Source of the DNA: Bacteroidota bacterium
GTDB taxonomy: Bacteria > Bacteroidota > Bacteroidia > Flavobacteriales_F > PHOS-HE28
Direction: 5' to 3'
DNA length: 25,404 nucleotides
Assembly: GCA_023412755.1 (NCBI GenBank)
Contig: JAEZCB010000118.1
Coordinates: forward strand, 1-25,404
Below, piece after piece: positions 15,733 to 24,600 of this stretch. Below the pieces are notes generated by a model, which was not told the origin of the DNA, ran no database searches, and worked only from the letters and a program-made list of their open reading frames with translations. The position numbers were made by a program, and so were the translations under genes. Every line of letters begins with the position of its first letter. Positions within the stretch are counted from its first letter, which is position 1.

Positions 15733-16749
15733 GTGCTCCATGCCGCGCCTATAGAGGAATTCCTTTCGATAGACGCCCCCATCCTGGATGTACGTTCACC
15801 GGCGGAATTCCAGCGCGGGCACATACCTGGAGCCCTCCCATTCCCGCTTTTCTCGGATGAAGAACGTGCCCAGGTAGGGACGTTGTATAAGGAAGAAGGG
15901 CGTGATGCGGCCGTGATCGCCGGGTTGGGCATGGTGGGCCCGCGCCTTGCGCAGATGGCGAAGGAAGCGCGTTCCATTGCAGCAAATGGTACTGTCCGGA
16001 TACATTGCTGGCGAGGTGGTGAGCGGAGCGCGAGCGTGGCCTGGTTGCTTCATAAAGCAGGCATTGGATCGGTGATCACCCTACGGGGAGGCTATAAGTC
16101 GTTCAGGAACCATGTGCTTCGTTATTTCACCGGCTTCAACATGGATCTGCGGATACTGGGTGGCCACACCGGTGCGGGAAAAACGGAGATCATAGCCTCC
16201 TGCGCCAAAGAAGGGATCCAGGCGATCGATCTGGAACAACTGGCCCAACACAGAGGCTCCGCATTCGGGTCCCTGGGGTTGTCGGCCCAACCGACCACCG
16301 AACATTTCGAGAATCTGCTTTGGATGCGCACCCAGGCACTCGATCCGCGGAAACCGTTGTGGTTGGAGGATGAAAGCCGCATGATCGGTGGTGTAAGGAT
16401 CCCCGATGCGGTGCATGCACGCATGAGGTCCGCACCACTCCTATTCATTGAGAGACCGCTTGAGGAACGCATGCGGCGGCTGTTGCATGAATATGGCCGA
16501 TTCCCGAAACACGAATTGGCGGACAGCCTGGCGCGCATCGCCAGACGCATGGGACCCCAGCACCATAAAGAAGCATTGGACGCTTTGGAAAAAGGGGATC
16601 TGCGCAAAGTGGTCATCCTCACTTTGGGGTATTATGATAAGGCCTATGAGCGGGGTCTGGCTGAACGAGATCCAAAAACGGTGACCAGAATACCAGCGGA
16701 TCAAGCCATTTCCGCGATGATGGCACCCAACATCACGGCCACGATCTGA
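15733..16749 (+). CDS. mnmH: tRNA 2-selenouridine synthase (selenophosphate-dependent)
   Basis: A 338-residue enzyme (also called SelU/YbbB) that replaces sulfur by selenium in 2-thiouridine at the tRNA wobble position, via a geranylated intermediate. The N-terminal rhodanese domain shows PILDVRSPAEFQRGHIPGA and the catalytic Cys C92 in IHCWRGGERS. The C-terminal P-loop domain has GHTGAGKT (Walker A, residues 144-151) and later LEDESRMIGGVRIP, as in the family. The open frame extends upstream to GTG 15655; I favour GTG 15733 because it begins shortly before the conserved IEEFLSIDAPILDVR region, close to where the E. coli enzyme begins. It is followed after one base by selD, which supplies its selenophosphate; the two form an operon. 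Confidence 0.92.
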   Translation: MLHAAPIEEFLSIDAPILDVRSPAEFQRGHIPGALPFPLFSDEERAQVGTLYKEEGRDAAVIAGLGMVGPRLAQMAKEARSIAANGTVRIHCWRGGERSASVAWLLHKAGIGSVITLRGGYKSFRNHVLRYFTGFNMDLRILGGHTGAGKTEIIASCAKEGIQAIDLEQLAQHRGSAFGSLGLSAQPTTEHFENLLWMRTQALDPRKPLWLEDESRMIGGVRIPDAVHARMRSAPLLFIERPLEERMRRLLHEYGRFPKHELADSLARIARRMGPQHHKEALDALEKGDLRKVVILTLGYYDKAYERGLAERDPKTVTRIPADQAISAMMAPNITATI

Positions 16750-16750
16750 C

Positions 16751-17791
16751 ATGGAAGAGATCAAACTCACCAACTATGCACGCGGAGCCGGTTGCGGATG
16801 CAAGATCGCACCCGCTGTTCTCCAGGAGATCATCCATGGTGGAACGCACATGGTGGCCGATCCACGCTTATTGGTGGGCCATGCCGAAAGCGATGATGCC
16901 GCCGTGCTCGACATGGGTAACGGAAAAGCGCTCATCAGCACTACCGATTTCTTCACGCCCATCGTGGATGATGCCTTCGATCTTGGACGCATCGCCGCCA
17001 CCAATGCGCTCAGTGATATCTATGCCATGGGCGGCACACCGCTGGTGGCGATCGCCATACTTGGCTGGCCGGTGGAGAAACTTCCCGCGGCCATGGCCGC
17101 TCGCATGATCGATGGGGCAAGGCAGGTTTGTGCGCAGGAAGGGATCGCGTTGGGTGGCGGCCACAGCATCGATTCACCCGAACCTTTCTTCGGCCTGGCG
17201 GTTACAGGTGAGGCCCCTATCGCGAACATCAAACGCAACAGCACGGCGAAGGCAGGCGATCTCATATACCTTACCAAGCCAATTGGCATTGGCATTCTTT
17301 CCACCGCGAGAAAACGTGGTGTGCTCCCCCCGGAACATGCACAACTGGATATTGGGATCATGTGCGAAAGCAACAAGGTGGGCCGTGATCTGGGTGCGTT
17401 GGCCGGTGTGCACGCCATGACGGATGTGACAGGTTTTGGATTGTTCGGCCATCTGCTGGAAATGTGTGAAGGCAGCGAACTCGCCGCAACGATCGAACAT
17501 GTGGAGGTGCCAAAGATCCCACCCGCCCTGGAGCTGTTGCAGAAAGGGATCTACCCGGATGGGACCTTCCGGAATTGGAAAAGCTATGGCCAGAAAGTAA
17601 AGGGAGCCGATGCCATGGATGTGATGATGCTGTACAGTGATCCGCAGACAAGCGGAGGACTATTGATCGGAGTTGATCCAAATGCGGAAGAGGAACTGCG
17701 CGACATTCTTCAGGCACACGCCGTTCCAACACACCGCATTGGAAAATTCCATGAAAGGAAAGCCACTTCGGCCATTATTGAAGTTATCTAG
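16751..17791 (+). CDS. selD: Selenide, water dikinase (selenophosphate synthetase)
   Basis: A 346-residue enzyme that makes selenophosphate from selenide and ATP. Conserved elements: ARGAGCGCKI with catalytic Cys C15 and Lys K18 (equivalent to E. coli C17 and K20), AVLDMGN and STTDFFTPIVDDAFDLGRIA (metal/ATP-binding Asp), DIYAMGGTPLVAIAILG, the glycine motif LGGGHSIDSPEPFFGLAVTG, DVTGFGLFGHLLEM, and SDPQTSGGLLIGV near the end. The catalytic residue is Cys (tgc), not selenocysteine, so no SECIS element is needed. It starts one base after the mnmH stop. With mnmH the pair provides tRNA selenouridine; no selA, selB or selC is in this window, so selenoprotein synthesis cannot be judged. Confidence 0.96.
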   Translation: MEEIKLTNYARGAGCGCKIAPAVLQEIIHGGTHMVADPRLLVGHAESDDAAVLDMGNGKALISTTDFFTPIVDDAFDLGRIAATNALSDIYAMGGTPLVAIAILGWPVEKLPAAMAARMIDGARQVCAQEGIALGGGHSIDSPEPFFGLAVTGEAPIANIKRNSTAKAGDLIYLTKPIGIGILSTARKRGVLPPEHAQLDIGIMCESNKVGRDLGALAGVHAMTDVTGFGLFGHLLEMCEGSELAATIEHVEVPKIPPALELLQKGIYPDGTFRNWKSYGQKVKGADAMDVMMLYSDPQTSGGLLIGVDPNAEEELRDILQAHAVPTHRIGKFHERKATSAIIEVI

Positions 17792-17887
17792 GAATAATAG
17801 GGTGTGTGAAGGTGCCATGAACGTTAGATGCAATTGTTAACTCATGTAAAAACAATATAAAGTGATAATTACAACTTATTCATTCCA

Positions 17888-17895
17888 TAACTTTG
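17888..17895 (+). promoter_or_regulatory. TAACTTTG promoter box upstream of the AT-hook gene
   Basis: TAACTTTG matches the Bacteroidota -7 consensus TAnnTTTG exactly and lies 36 bases before the ATG at 17932, which leaves a normal leader of about 30 bases. The preceding 70 bases are strikingly A+T-rich compared with the rest of the window. No TTG is seen at the expected -33 distance. Confidence 0.6.
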
Positions 17896-17931
17896 GACCG
17901 CTCCCAAACTCCGGTACAACCTACACCAAAG

Positions 17932-18504
17932 ATGGCGAACAAAAGACTTAGTGAAAAAGATGTCGACCAGCTTCTGATCCAATATCGCGGCGAGCGCCGC
18001 CGCTTGAGCTTCCAGCTTGAGACCGTGCGCAAGGCGATCAAGGACCTGAAGGCCGTACGTACGAACGGTGCCGCGGCACCTTCTCCGGATGGCGTTGTGA
18101 TCAAGCGTGGACCTGGCCGTCCGCGGAAATATCCAGAAGGCACACGTCCGCCTGCGAAGACCGGCCGCCGGAAGAAGCGGCAGGTAAAGGATGGCGGCTA
18201 CAGATTGAGTGATTGGGATACCATGGTGATCGAGACCATCCGGAAGACCGATCAGCTTCTTCCCAAGGAAGAGATCCTCAAACATGCGAAGTCCTGGGCT
18301 TCAAAGAATCACCCGAAAATGTCGCAGGAAGAAGTGGAGGCAAAGATCACCCGTGTGCTGCAGAAGCTTAGCGGCAAGCGCGGCGAACTCGGCACACATC
18401 GTTCGGGGCTGCGCCGTGGTTACCACTATGGTGTGAAGGACTGGTTCTTCAACAGCAGCGGAAAGTTGCGCAAGCAGCACCTCGAAAAACTGGTGTTGGG
18501 CTGA
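17932..18504 (+). CDS. AT-hook DNA-binding protein, probable nucleoid-associated or regulatory
   Basis: A 190-residue, strongly basic cytosolic protein from ATG 17932; an in-frame open stretch upstream covers the promoter and is not used. Residues 1-42 form a predicted coiled-coil-like helix pair (SEKDVDQLLIQYRGERRRLS, VRKAIKDLKAV). Residues 58-68 are a canonical AT-hook, KRGPGRPRKYP with the GRP core at 62-64, followed by a second basic patch KTGRRKKRQVK. Residues about 92-190 look like a winged-helix-type domain: helices DWDTMVIETIRKTDQLLPKE and EEVEAKITRVLQKLSG, then HRSGLRRGYHYGVKDWFF as a possible wing. The overall design (dimer helix, AT-hook, HTH-like) suggests a minor-groove DNA-binding architectural or regulatory protein. 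An intrinsic terminator follows. I cannot name the family with certainty. Confidence 0.85.
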   Translation: MANKRLSEKDVDQLLIQYRGERRRLSFQLETVRKAIKDLKAVRTNGAAAPSPDGVVIKRGPGRPRKYPEGTRPPAKTGRRKKRQVKDGGYRLSDWDTMVIETIRKTDQLLPKEEILKHAKSWASKNHPKMSQEEVEAKITRVLQKLSGKRGELGTHRSGLRRGYHYGVKDWFFNSSGKLRKQHLEKLVLG

Positions 18505-18525
18505 ACCACAGCACGATCCCACTGG

Positions 18526-18551
18526 AAAAAGGCGGCCACTGGCCGCCTTTT
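18526..18551 (+). terminator. Intrinsic terminator after the AT-hook gene
   Basis: A textbook form: AAAAA, stem GGCGGCC (18531-18537), loop ACT, stem GGCCGCC (18541-18547), TTTT. It begins 21 bases after the stop codon. The flanking A- and T-runs would let it work in both directions. Confidence 0.88.
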
Positions 18552-18595
18552 CGCTTGCCTGCCCGATCGCTCTAACTTGGTGCCCTGCCATCAAC

Positions 18596-19042
18596 ATGAA
18601 GAACATACTAGTACCCATCGATTTCTCCGCGGAAACGCAACGCGCCATAGATATAGCTTCCAATATTGGCAAAGCCTTTGGGGCCAAGCTATGGCTGGTG
18701 CATGTAGCAGCGCCCGATCCAGATTTTGTTGGCTTCGACGCGGGTCCCACTTACATCCGTGACCATCGAGCGGAGATCCTGCGGGAAGAGCACGCCGAGA
18801 TACAAAAAGCGGCTTCAGCACTAAAGGAACAAGGGCTGCAGTGCGATGGACTTCTCGTTCAAGGATCGACCACCGAAACGCTGCTGGAAGAGATCGACCG
18901 ACTGAAGGCGGACATGGTGGTGATGGGATCGCATGGCCGCTCGGGCCTCTTCAAGGCATTCGTGGGCAGCGTGAGTGAACAGGTGTTGAAGGAAAGCCGT
19001 GTTCCCGTGCTGATCATTCCAGCCCTGGACCGCGACCGCTGA
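18596..19042 (+). CDS. Universal stress protein (UspA family)
   Basis: A 148-residue single-domain Usp. The N-terminus MKNILVPIDFSAETQRAIDI is the family's strand 1 and helix 1, and the ATP-binding motif G-x2-G-x9-G-S is intact in GSHGRSGLFKAFVGSVS, followed by EQVLKESRVPVLIIP. It is therefore likely an ATP-binding Usp dimer. Such proteins accumulate under starvation or stress; the target here is unknown. It follows the AT-hook gene terminator with its own short upstream region, in which TAACTTGG (18573-18580) is a one-mismatch match to the promoter box. The sugar dehydrogenase gene begins 5 bases after its stop, so they are likely co-transcribed. Confidence 0.93.
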   Translation: MKNILVPIDFSAETQRAIDIASNIGKAFGAKLWLVHVAAPDPDFVGFDAGPTYIRDHRAEILREEHAEIQKAASALKEQGLQCDGLLVQGSTTETLLEEIDRLKADMVVMGSHGRSGLFKAFVGSVSEQVLKESRVPVLIIPALDRDR

Positions 19043-19047
19043 GCACC

Positions 19048-20178
19048 ATGCTCCAGATGCTGCGCGACATCATCATCGCACTCTTCGTGCTCCTGCTGTT
19101 CAACGGATCGGTATGCCTGCCTGCCAAGTTGGGCGGTGCTCCCGAGCTGGAGGATATCGAACTGCCGGAAGGATTCACCATTGAGATCCATGCCCGCGAC
19201 GTGAAGAATGCCCGGGCCATGTGCTGGGGCGAAAAGGGCACTCTGTTCGTGGGTTCGCGAAGCGCTGGCCTGGTGCATGCGCTTCAGGACACCGATGGCG
19301 ATGGCAAGCCCGACAAGTCCCACATCATAGCACGTGGCCTGAAGATGCCTGTTGGTGTTACGTTCCGTGATGGTGACCTTTACGTGAGCGCGGTGGAAAA
19401 GATCGTACGGTTCCGTGGTATCGAAGACCGGCTGGATGATCCGCCCGCACCCGAGGTGGTGGTGGACGATCTGCCGGAAGAGACCTCACACGGCTGGCGT
19501 TTCATCGCCTTCGGCCCCGATGGCCGATTGTATGTTCCAGTGGGAGCACCATGCAATATTTGTCTGCGTGATGAGAAGATATTCGCATCCATCACCTCCA
19601 TGGATCCCCAGGGAGGTGATCGCCGCATTGTGGCGAATGGTGTCCGGAATACCGTGGGGTTCGATTGGCACCCCACCACAGGGCAGCTTTGGTTCACGGA
19701 AAATGGCCGCGATTGGATGGGCGATGATCTGCCGCCTTGCGAATTGAACCGGCTGGAGAATGAAGGTGACCATTTCGGATTTCCATATTGCCATGGCCGC
19801 GCTATTTCCGATCCGGAATTCGGTGGAGAACGTTCCTGTTCGGAATTTGAGCCTCCTGTGCTGGAGATGCAGGCACATACCGCACCGCTCGGCATGCGGT
19901 TCTACACCGGCGATCAGTTCCCACAGCGTTACCATAACGCCATCTTCATCGCTCAACATGGCAGCTGGAACAGGAGCAGTCCCGTAGGCTACCAGGTCGT
20001 AGTGGCATTTCCCCAGGCGGATGGATCGGTAACGAGTGAGGTCTTCGCCAAAGGCTGGTTGAAGGGAGCGCGTGCCACCGGCCGGCCCGTGGATGTGCTT
20101 GTGGCGCCGGATGGCTCGTTGCTGGTGAGTGATGATGCCGCGAATATGATCTACCGCATCAGCTACAACGGGAAATAG
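19048..20178 (+). CDS. PQQ-dependent sugar dehydrogenase, sorbosone dehydrogenase-like
   Basis: A 376-residue exported beta-propeller enzyme. The N-terminus (DIIIALFVLLLFNGSVCLPA) is a signal peptide or membrane anchor. The propeller carries motifs of the soluble glucose/sorbosone dehydrogenase family: ELPEGFTIEIHARDVKNARA, LFVGSRSAGLVHAL, GLKMPVGVTFRDGDLYVSAV, FGPDGRLYVPVGAPCNIC, NGVRNTVGFDWHP (quinone-proximal region), AHTAPLGMRFYTGDQFP and IFIAQHGSWNRSSPVGYQVV. These enzymes oxidise sugars in the periplasm using PQQ and Ca2+. No pqq synthesis genes are in the window, so the cofactor would have to be scavenged or made elsewhere. The gene starts 5 bases after the universal stress protein stop. 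Confidence 0.88.
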   Translation: MLQMLRDIIIALFVLLLFNGSVCLPAKLGGAPELEDIELPEGFTIEIHARDVKNARAMCWGEKGTLFVGSRSAGLVHALQDTDGDGKPDKSHIIARGLKMPVGVTFRDGDLYVSAVEKIVRFRGIEDRLDDPPAPEVVVDDLPEETSHGWRFIAFGPDGRLYVPVGAPCNICLRDEKIFASITSMDPQGGDRRIVANGVRNTVGFDWHPTTGQLWFTENGRDWMGDDLPPCELNRLENEGDHFGFPYCHGRAISDPEFGGERSCSEFEPPVLEMQAHTAPLGMRFYTGDQFPQRYHNAIFIAQHGSWNRSSPVGYQVVVAFPQADGSVTSEVFAKGWLKGARATGRPVDVLVAPDGSLLVSDDAANMIYRISYNGK

Positions 20179-20215
20179 AATTGAAGCAGGCAGAATAATT
20201 GCAGGTCATCACCGC

Positions 20216-20713
20216 ATGATGAGGACAGTCATTCTACTGTTGACCTTTATGGCCGGTAGCTTGGTCGCTCTCGCCCAACCTCGCGCTTTTGGCCTGGGCC
20301 TTATCCTTGGTGAGCCCACGGGCATTTCCGCCAAGGGCTATATCGGCAACGACAGGGCCATTGCCGGTGCCATAGCATGGCGGCTATGGCGGGGTAATGC
20401 GCTCCACATACATGCGGACCACCTGTATCATGATCGCGGGTTGATCGGTGTGCCTCGTGGATCCATGCCGTTGTACTATGGTTTCGGGGTCCGCCTTCGC
20501 ACATGGACCGGTGAGCGCTATTGGCACCGTGGCCGATACCACGACATCCATGAACGGCGGGTGGATCTTGGTGTACGCTTCCCGGTTGGTCTGGCCTATG
20601 AGTTCGGCGGTGCCCCACTGGACATCTTCGTGGAAGTAGCGCCCATTCTGGACCTGCTTCCGGACACGCGCGTGGAGATCAACGGTTCCATTGGTATGCG
20701 CTACTGGTTCTGA
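20216..20713 (+). CDS. Small outer-membrane beta-barrel protein
   Basis: A 165-residue exported protein. The signal peptide is MMRTVILLLTFMAGSLVALA with cleavage before QPRAFGLGL; either ATG 20216 or 20219 could start it. The mature sequence reads as a run of strands (FGLGLILGEPTGISAKGYIG, AIAGAIAWRLW, ALHIHADHLYHD, PLYYGFGVRLRTW, RRVDLGVRFPVGLAYEFG, LDIFVEVAPILDLLP, INGSIGMRYWF) ending in the aromatic residue typical of barrels inserted in the outer membrane. It resembles the BAPKO_0422-type barrel family, whose function is not known. It ends inside the 3' end of the convergent PAP2 gene, with a 13-base overlap. Unusually rich in His, Tyr and Arg in the loop around residues 100-115. Confidence 0.85.
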   Translation: MMRTVILLLTFMAGSLVALAQPRAFGLGLILGEPTGISAKGYIGNDRAIAGAIAWRLWRGNALHIHADHLYHDRGLIGVPRGSMPLYYGFGVRLRTWTGERYWHRGRYHDIHERRVDLGVRFPVGLAYEFGGAPLDIFVEVAPILDLLPDTRVEINGSIGMRYWF

Positions 20714-21357
20714 CGGCGGAAGACGCGTTTGTCCAGCCGCTCATGCTTTGAGCGCGGCCCTTTATAGAGCACCAGATAGAAGATGGCGGCGGTAGCCGTG
20801 CCGATGAGGCCACCGGCTGCGATATCCTCCATGAAATGTTGGGAGATATAGACACGGGAGAATGCCAGCACCGCGGCCAACAGTGCCAGTGGTACGGCCC
20901 ATTTCCTTTTACCTGCGATCACGGCCAGGGCCATGCACATGCTGAAGGCGCACGTCGCATGCCCACTGGGGAAACTGAAGTGATGGTTCAGTTCCAGACC
21001 TAGGATCCAATGCATCTCCCCAAGTTCTTCGGCATACCGGATCGGTCTGTCCCAGGTGTCGAATACCATGCGTTTCAGGAACTGCACGATCAGGGCGCTC
21101 ACAGCCGCACTAAGGCTCATCATGAGGAATGACCGCAAGTCCCTTAGAAGCAGGAGGACCAGTGCAAGGATGGTAGGCACCCACCCATCCGCCATATGCG
21201 TGATCACGCTGAAGAAAGCGTCCGCGGCTGGCGCATGATGTGAATTCAACAATGCATGGAGCGCGAGCTTCTCATGTTGTAGTATGAGGACCATGGCAGG
21301 CAACATCAACAACAATGTGGTGATCAGGAAAAGGGCCACCGCCTGGGCTCGCTGCAT
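20701..21357 (-). CDS. PAP2-family membrane phosphatase
   Basis: A 218-residue integral inner-membrane protein with about six hydrophobic helices (for example LFLITTLLLMLPAMVLIL, PTILALVLLLL, PLALLAAVLAFS). All three PAP2 motifs are present: K95...R104-P105 (KRMVFDTWDRP), PSGH with P130-H133, and S167-R168-x5-H174 followed by D178. Such proteins dephosphorylate lipid phosphates such as undecaprenyl pyrophosphate or phosphatidic acid, or lipid A; the exact substrate cannot be told. The spacing between K95 and RP is two longer than the textbook K-x6-RP. The C-terminus is basic (KHERLDKRVFRR) and cytosolic. It overlaps the small barrel gene by 13 bases at the 3' ends. Confidence 0.92.
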   Translation of the reverse strand: MQRAQAVALFLITTLLLMLPAMVLILQHEKLALHALLNSHHAPAADAFFSVITHMADGWVPTILALVLLLLRDLRSFLMMSLSAAVSALIVQFLKRMVFDTWDRPIRYAEELGEMHWILGLELNHHFSFPSGHATCAFSMCMALAVIAGKRKWAVPLALLAAVLAFSRVYISQHFMEDIAAGGLIGTATAAIFYLVLYKGPRSKHERLDKRVFRRQNQ

Positions 21358-21494
21358 GTGGCGAAGCTATTGGTTCCCTTCAGGAGTACGCATCAACGAT
21401 CGATCGTGGAGAATGACGGGGATGGATACCGTGATCATGGTATTTCTCCCAGTGTCCGTGATCCCAAGCTTGCGGGTCGAATCACCTACCGATC

Positions 21495-21644
21495 ATGACC
21501 ACAGGAAAGAAATTCGCCCAGCGCACCAGTGAATCATCCGTGGAAAAAGTGCTGGACCATCGCACACGCACCATTCTCAACGCGGTGATACGCGAACCCC
21601 GTGGCCGTACACTTTCGGCATATCTCAAAGCCATGAAGAAATGA
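21495..21644 (+). CDS. Possible small basic protein (49 residues)
   Basis: A 50-codon open frame (ATG 21495 to TGA 21644) encoding MTTGKKFAQRTSESSVEKVL and then RTRTILNAVIREPRGRTLSA, ending in YLKAMKK. It is basic, lacks a signal peptide and uses the same codons as its neighbours. Its TGA abuts the stop of the large convergent gene so that the two stops form the palindrome TGATCA at 21642-21647; this neat junction argues mildly that it is real. No ribosome-binding site or promoter box is obvious in the 137 bases up to the PAP2 gene, which contain only an imperfect hairpin (GGAGAA 21408-21413 with TTCTCC 21444-21449, inner ATACC/GGTAT). I do not recognise a family. Confidence 0.45.
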   Translation: MTTGKKFAQRTSESSVEKVLDHRTRTILNAVIREPRGRTLSAYLKAMKK

Positions 21645-24600
21645 TCAGGGAAGCTGTTCCTGCCTGATCGCCGTAGGTGTCATACCACCCACATTGATCA
21701 GGATCGGATCCCGATCATTCCCCTGCCCCACGTACTTCACCAGGCCATCCATGTTCACATCGGCCTGGTGGTACCCATCCACCACATCGGTAGGTATGGT
21801 GCCGATCTGCTGAAGGATGGGATCCCTGTCGTTGGCCGCCCCTGCATAACGCACGGCGTCATCGTGCAGGACATTGCCCATCCACAGCGCCCATTTGTTC
21901 GGTGCGAGCATCACCTGTGCGTGTTCGCCCCAGGTGCCCGTGCCGGAAGTGGTGAGGTCCACCACGGTTCCTTCACTGCCAAGGCTCACTGGCAAGGCGG
22001 TCATGGCGCCCAAATGGTTGCGGTGGCGGATCGCCAGATGGTATGCACCCGGCGCCACATCGAACAAGATCCGGTGGAAGCCATCTGGGGCCACCACATC
22101 GCCATCTCGCTGCAGCAGCGCGGCTTTCCGTGTTAGTACGGTGGATGGATCCACGGCATCACGCAACTCCAGCAACACCCAGTCCACCACGGCATTGGAG
22201 CCGGTGGTCAGAAGCAGGCTGGCATCCGCCGGAACGGGCTCATCCACAGAAAGTCCCATTGCGGTATAGGGTTCCTCCAAGGGCAACACGCCTGCCGTAC
22301 GCAGATCATCGCGCATCATGCCCTGGCCACTCCATGCACCCTGCAATAGCATGCGTACCTGCACACCTGGCGAGCATTCCATGAAAGGAGCCAGTTGTGA
22401 TCCAGGTATCACCTGCGGGGTATCCGCACCTTGCAAATGCCAGCGTAACGCGAGGTGGTCCTCCCCGAACCACTGCTTATGCAGCAGTTCCACGTAATAA
22501 TAAACTCCCGCCTGCAGCTGGACCGGTGTACTCACCTGTGAAGCATACTTGTCATACTCATTCGGGCCGGTGAAGCCGGGCACATTCGCCAAAACCTGCT
22601 TGAAGGCGGGATCCGCATTGGGGCTGAGGTAGGCCACGCTCGCATCATCGGAGGTGAGTGTGAAGATGTATGTACCGCTCTGCTCCGGTACGATATGACC
22701 ACGCACCCTTGCACCAAAATTGTTCTCCATCACCGAAGGCGCGGAAGATGAGGTGATGATGGATGTAGCGTCCGGTGAATCCGGATAGGATCCATGGCCC
22801 AGTAGATCCGCCACGGAACCTCCATTCACATTGTTCCACTCCTCGCGCAACAGCCCTCCCAGATCGCCCGCGCAGGGTGGAGGATCCAATGTGAGTACGT
22901 TGATGATGCGCGTTGCCACACCGGTGAGACCGTCATCATCGGTAACGGTGAGGGTGACATAGTTCGGTCCTGCGTTCGCGAATACTTTCTCGGGTGCAGG
23001 TTCATTGGAAGTAGTGCCATCTCCAAAATCCCAATGGTATGCCACCACCTCGCCCGGATCGTAAGAGCCCGAGCCATCGAACTGCACGGTAAGCGGTGCG
23101 AAGCCCCAACTGGGTTCCGCGATGATCACCGCGGTGGGTGCTATCAGGTGGCACGCTGGATAGATGTGTTGTTCTACCGTGGTTGCCAAACCGCCAGCAT
23201 CCGTGACGGTGAGGCGAATGTTGTAATAGTAGGTCTCGCCATCGCACCCAACTCCACTGATCAGGGTGGTGGTCACCGGATCGGTATCGATCGGTTCCGG
23301 ATGGGTATGTGTGTTATGGTGCAAAGTGGTACGCCATGCGTAGCTGAGGTCATCCGGTCCATGTTCGGCATCACTGACATCTGCCTCCAATGAAAAGATC
23401 GTATCCACCCCTACGGGATAGAATGAACCATCCTCGAAACTGGTGATATCCACCACCGGCGGAGTGTTGTTCAAGGAAACGATCAACGTGGCAGTTGCGC
23501 TCTGTCCGGCCGTATCGGTAACGGTGAGTACCACGGTATATGTGGTCACCACCCCGGCCGGAGCGGTAAAGGTGTGCTGGGGATCCGCCTGATCGCTGGT
23601 ATCGCCATCACCGAAGTCCCAATGGTAGGTGAGTGCACCACCGCCGGGATCACTGCTGTTGCTCCCGGTGAATTGCACGGTGAGCGGCCCTGGACCATAC
23701 TGCACGGATTGTTCAGCGACCGCCATCGGAGGCAGATCCACGGCCAGCGTGAAGCAGATCCGTCGTAATTCATTGGTGTTGTACTTCACATACCAGATGC
23801 ATCCATCGGGACCTGCACCCAACCAGGTGATGGCGCCAAGCCCCGATGCGAAATCGTGCACGCTCTGCGGTTCATCCTGCTCGTTGAACATGAAGCGCCG
23901 AATGAAACCCATGGCATAATCAGCATGGAAACTCGCTCCCTGATATCCGGCAGGGAGTTCCGATCCTTCCACCCAGGGACCAGCGATGGCCGCGAAACCG
24001 CCGAAGTTCGGTCCGGGTACGGGAGAGTTGGGATCGGTGAGGTTGTATACCACGGGTGTGTTCCCGACAAAACCGCCGCAACGCGATTGATTCCCGTGCC
24101 TCCAATCGATCGCGGGACGGGCATGGAAATGTTTCGGTATGGTGTTCGGTATCTGCACCGAAGCATCACATGGATTGGGATGTGCGTTCAGGTGATCGGG
24201 CGTGGCCTGCTTGATCAGGCTTTGGAATGTGAAGAATTGCTGATCGCAGTTGGCGCCATTGTACAAGGGATTGGGTGCATCCCTGTTGGCCACCGGAACA
24301 TTCCAATAGTAGGTGTTCACTTCGAAACCTTCGAAAAGTGGCCAGCCGAAATTCATCCCTCCTTCGTCCGCTACATTCAATTCCTCCCAAAGATTCCAGC
24401 CCACATCGCCCATGTACAGTGTACCAGGATCGCCAGCGGCGGGATCGGTACTGCCGCTGCCAGGCCGTATGGTGAAACGGTACGTGTTGCGCACACCCAT
24501 GGCCCATACGCGGGAGCGTGGGGCACGGGGAGCTCCGGGATCGAACCAGGGATTGCTGGGCACGCCATCACCGGTATTCGGATCAAGGCGAACCACTTTG

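Noticed and set aside
16787..16805. Possible selenocysteine codon at the SelD active site
   Set aside because: Both cysteines in GAGCGCK are coded by tgc; no in-frame TGA is present.
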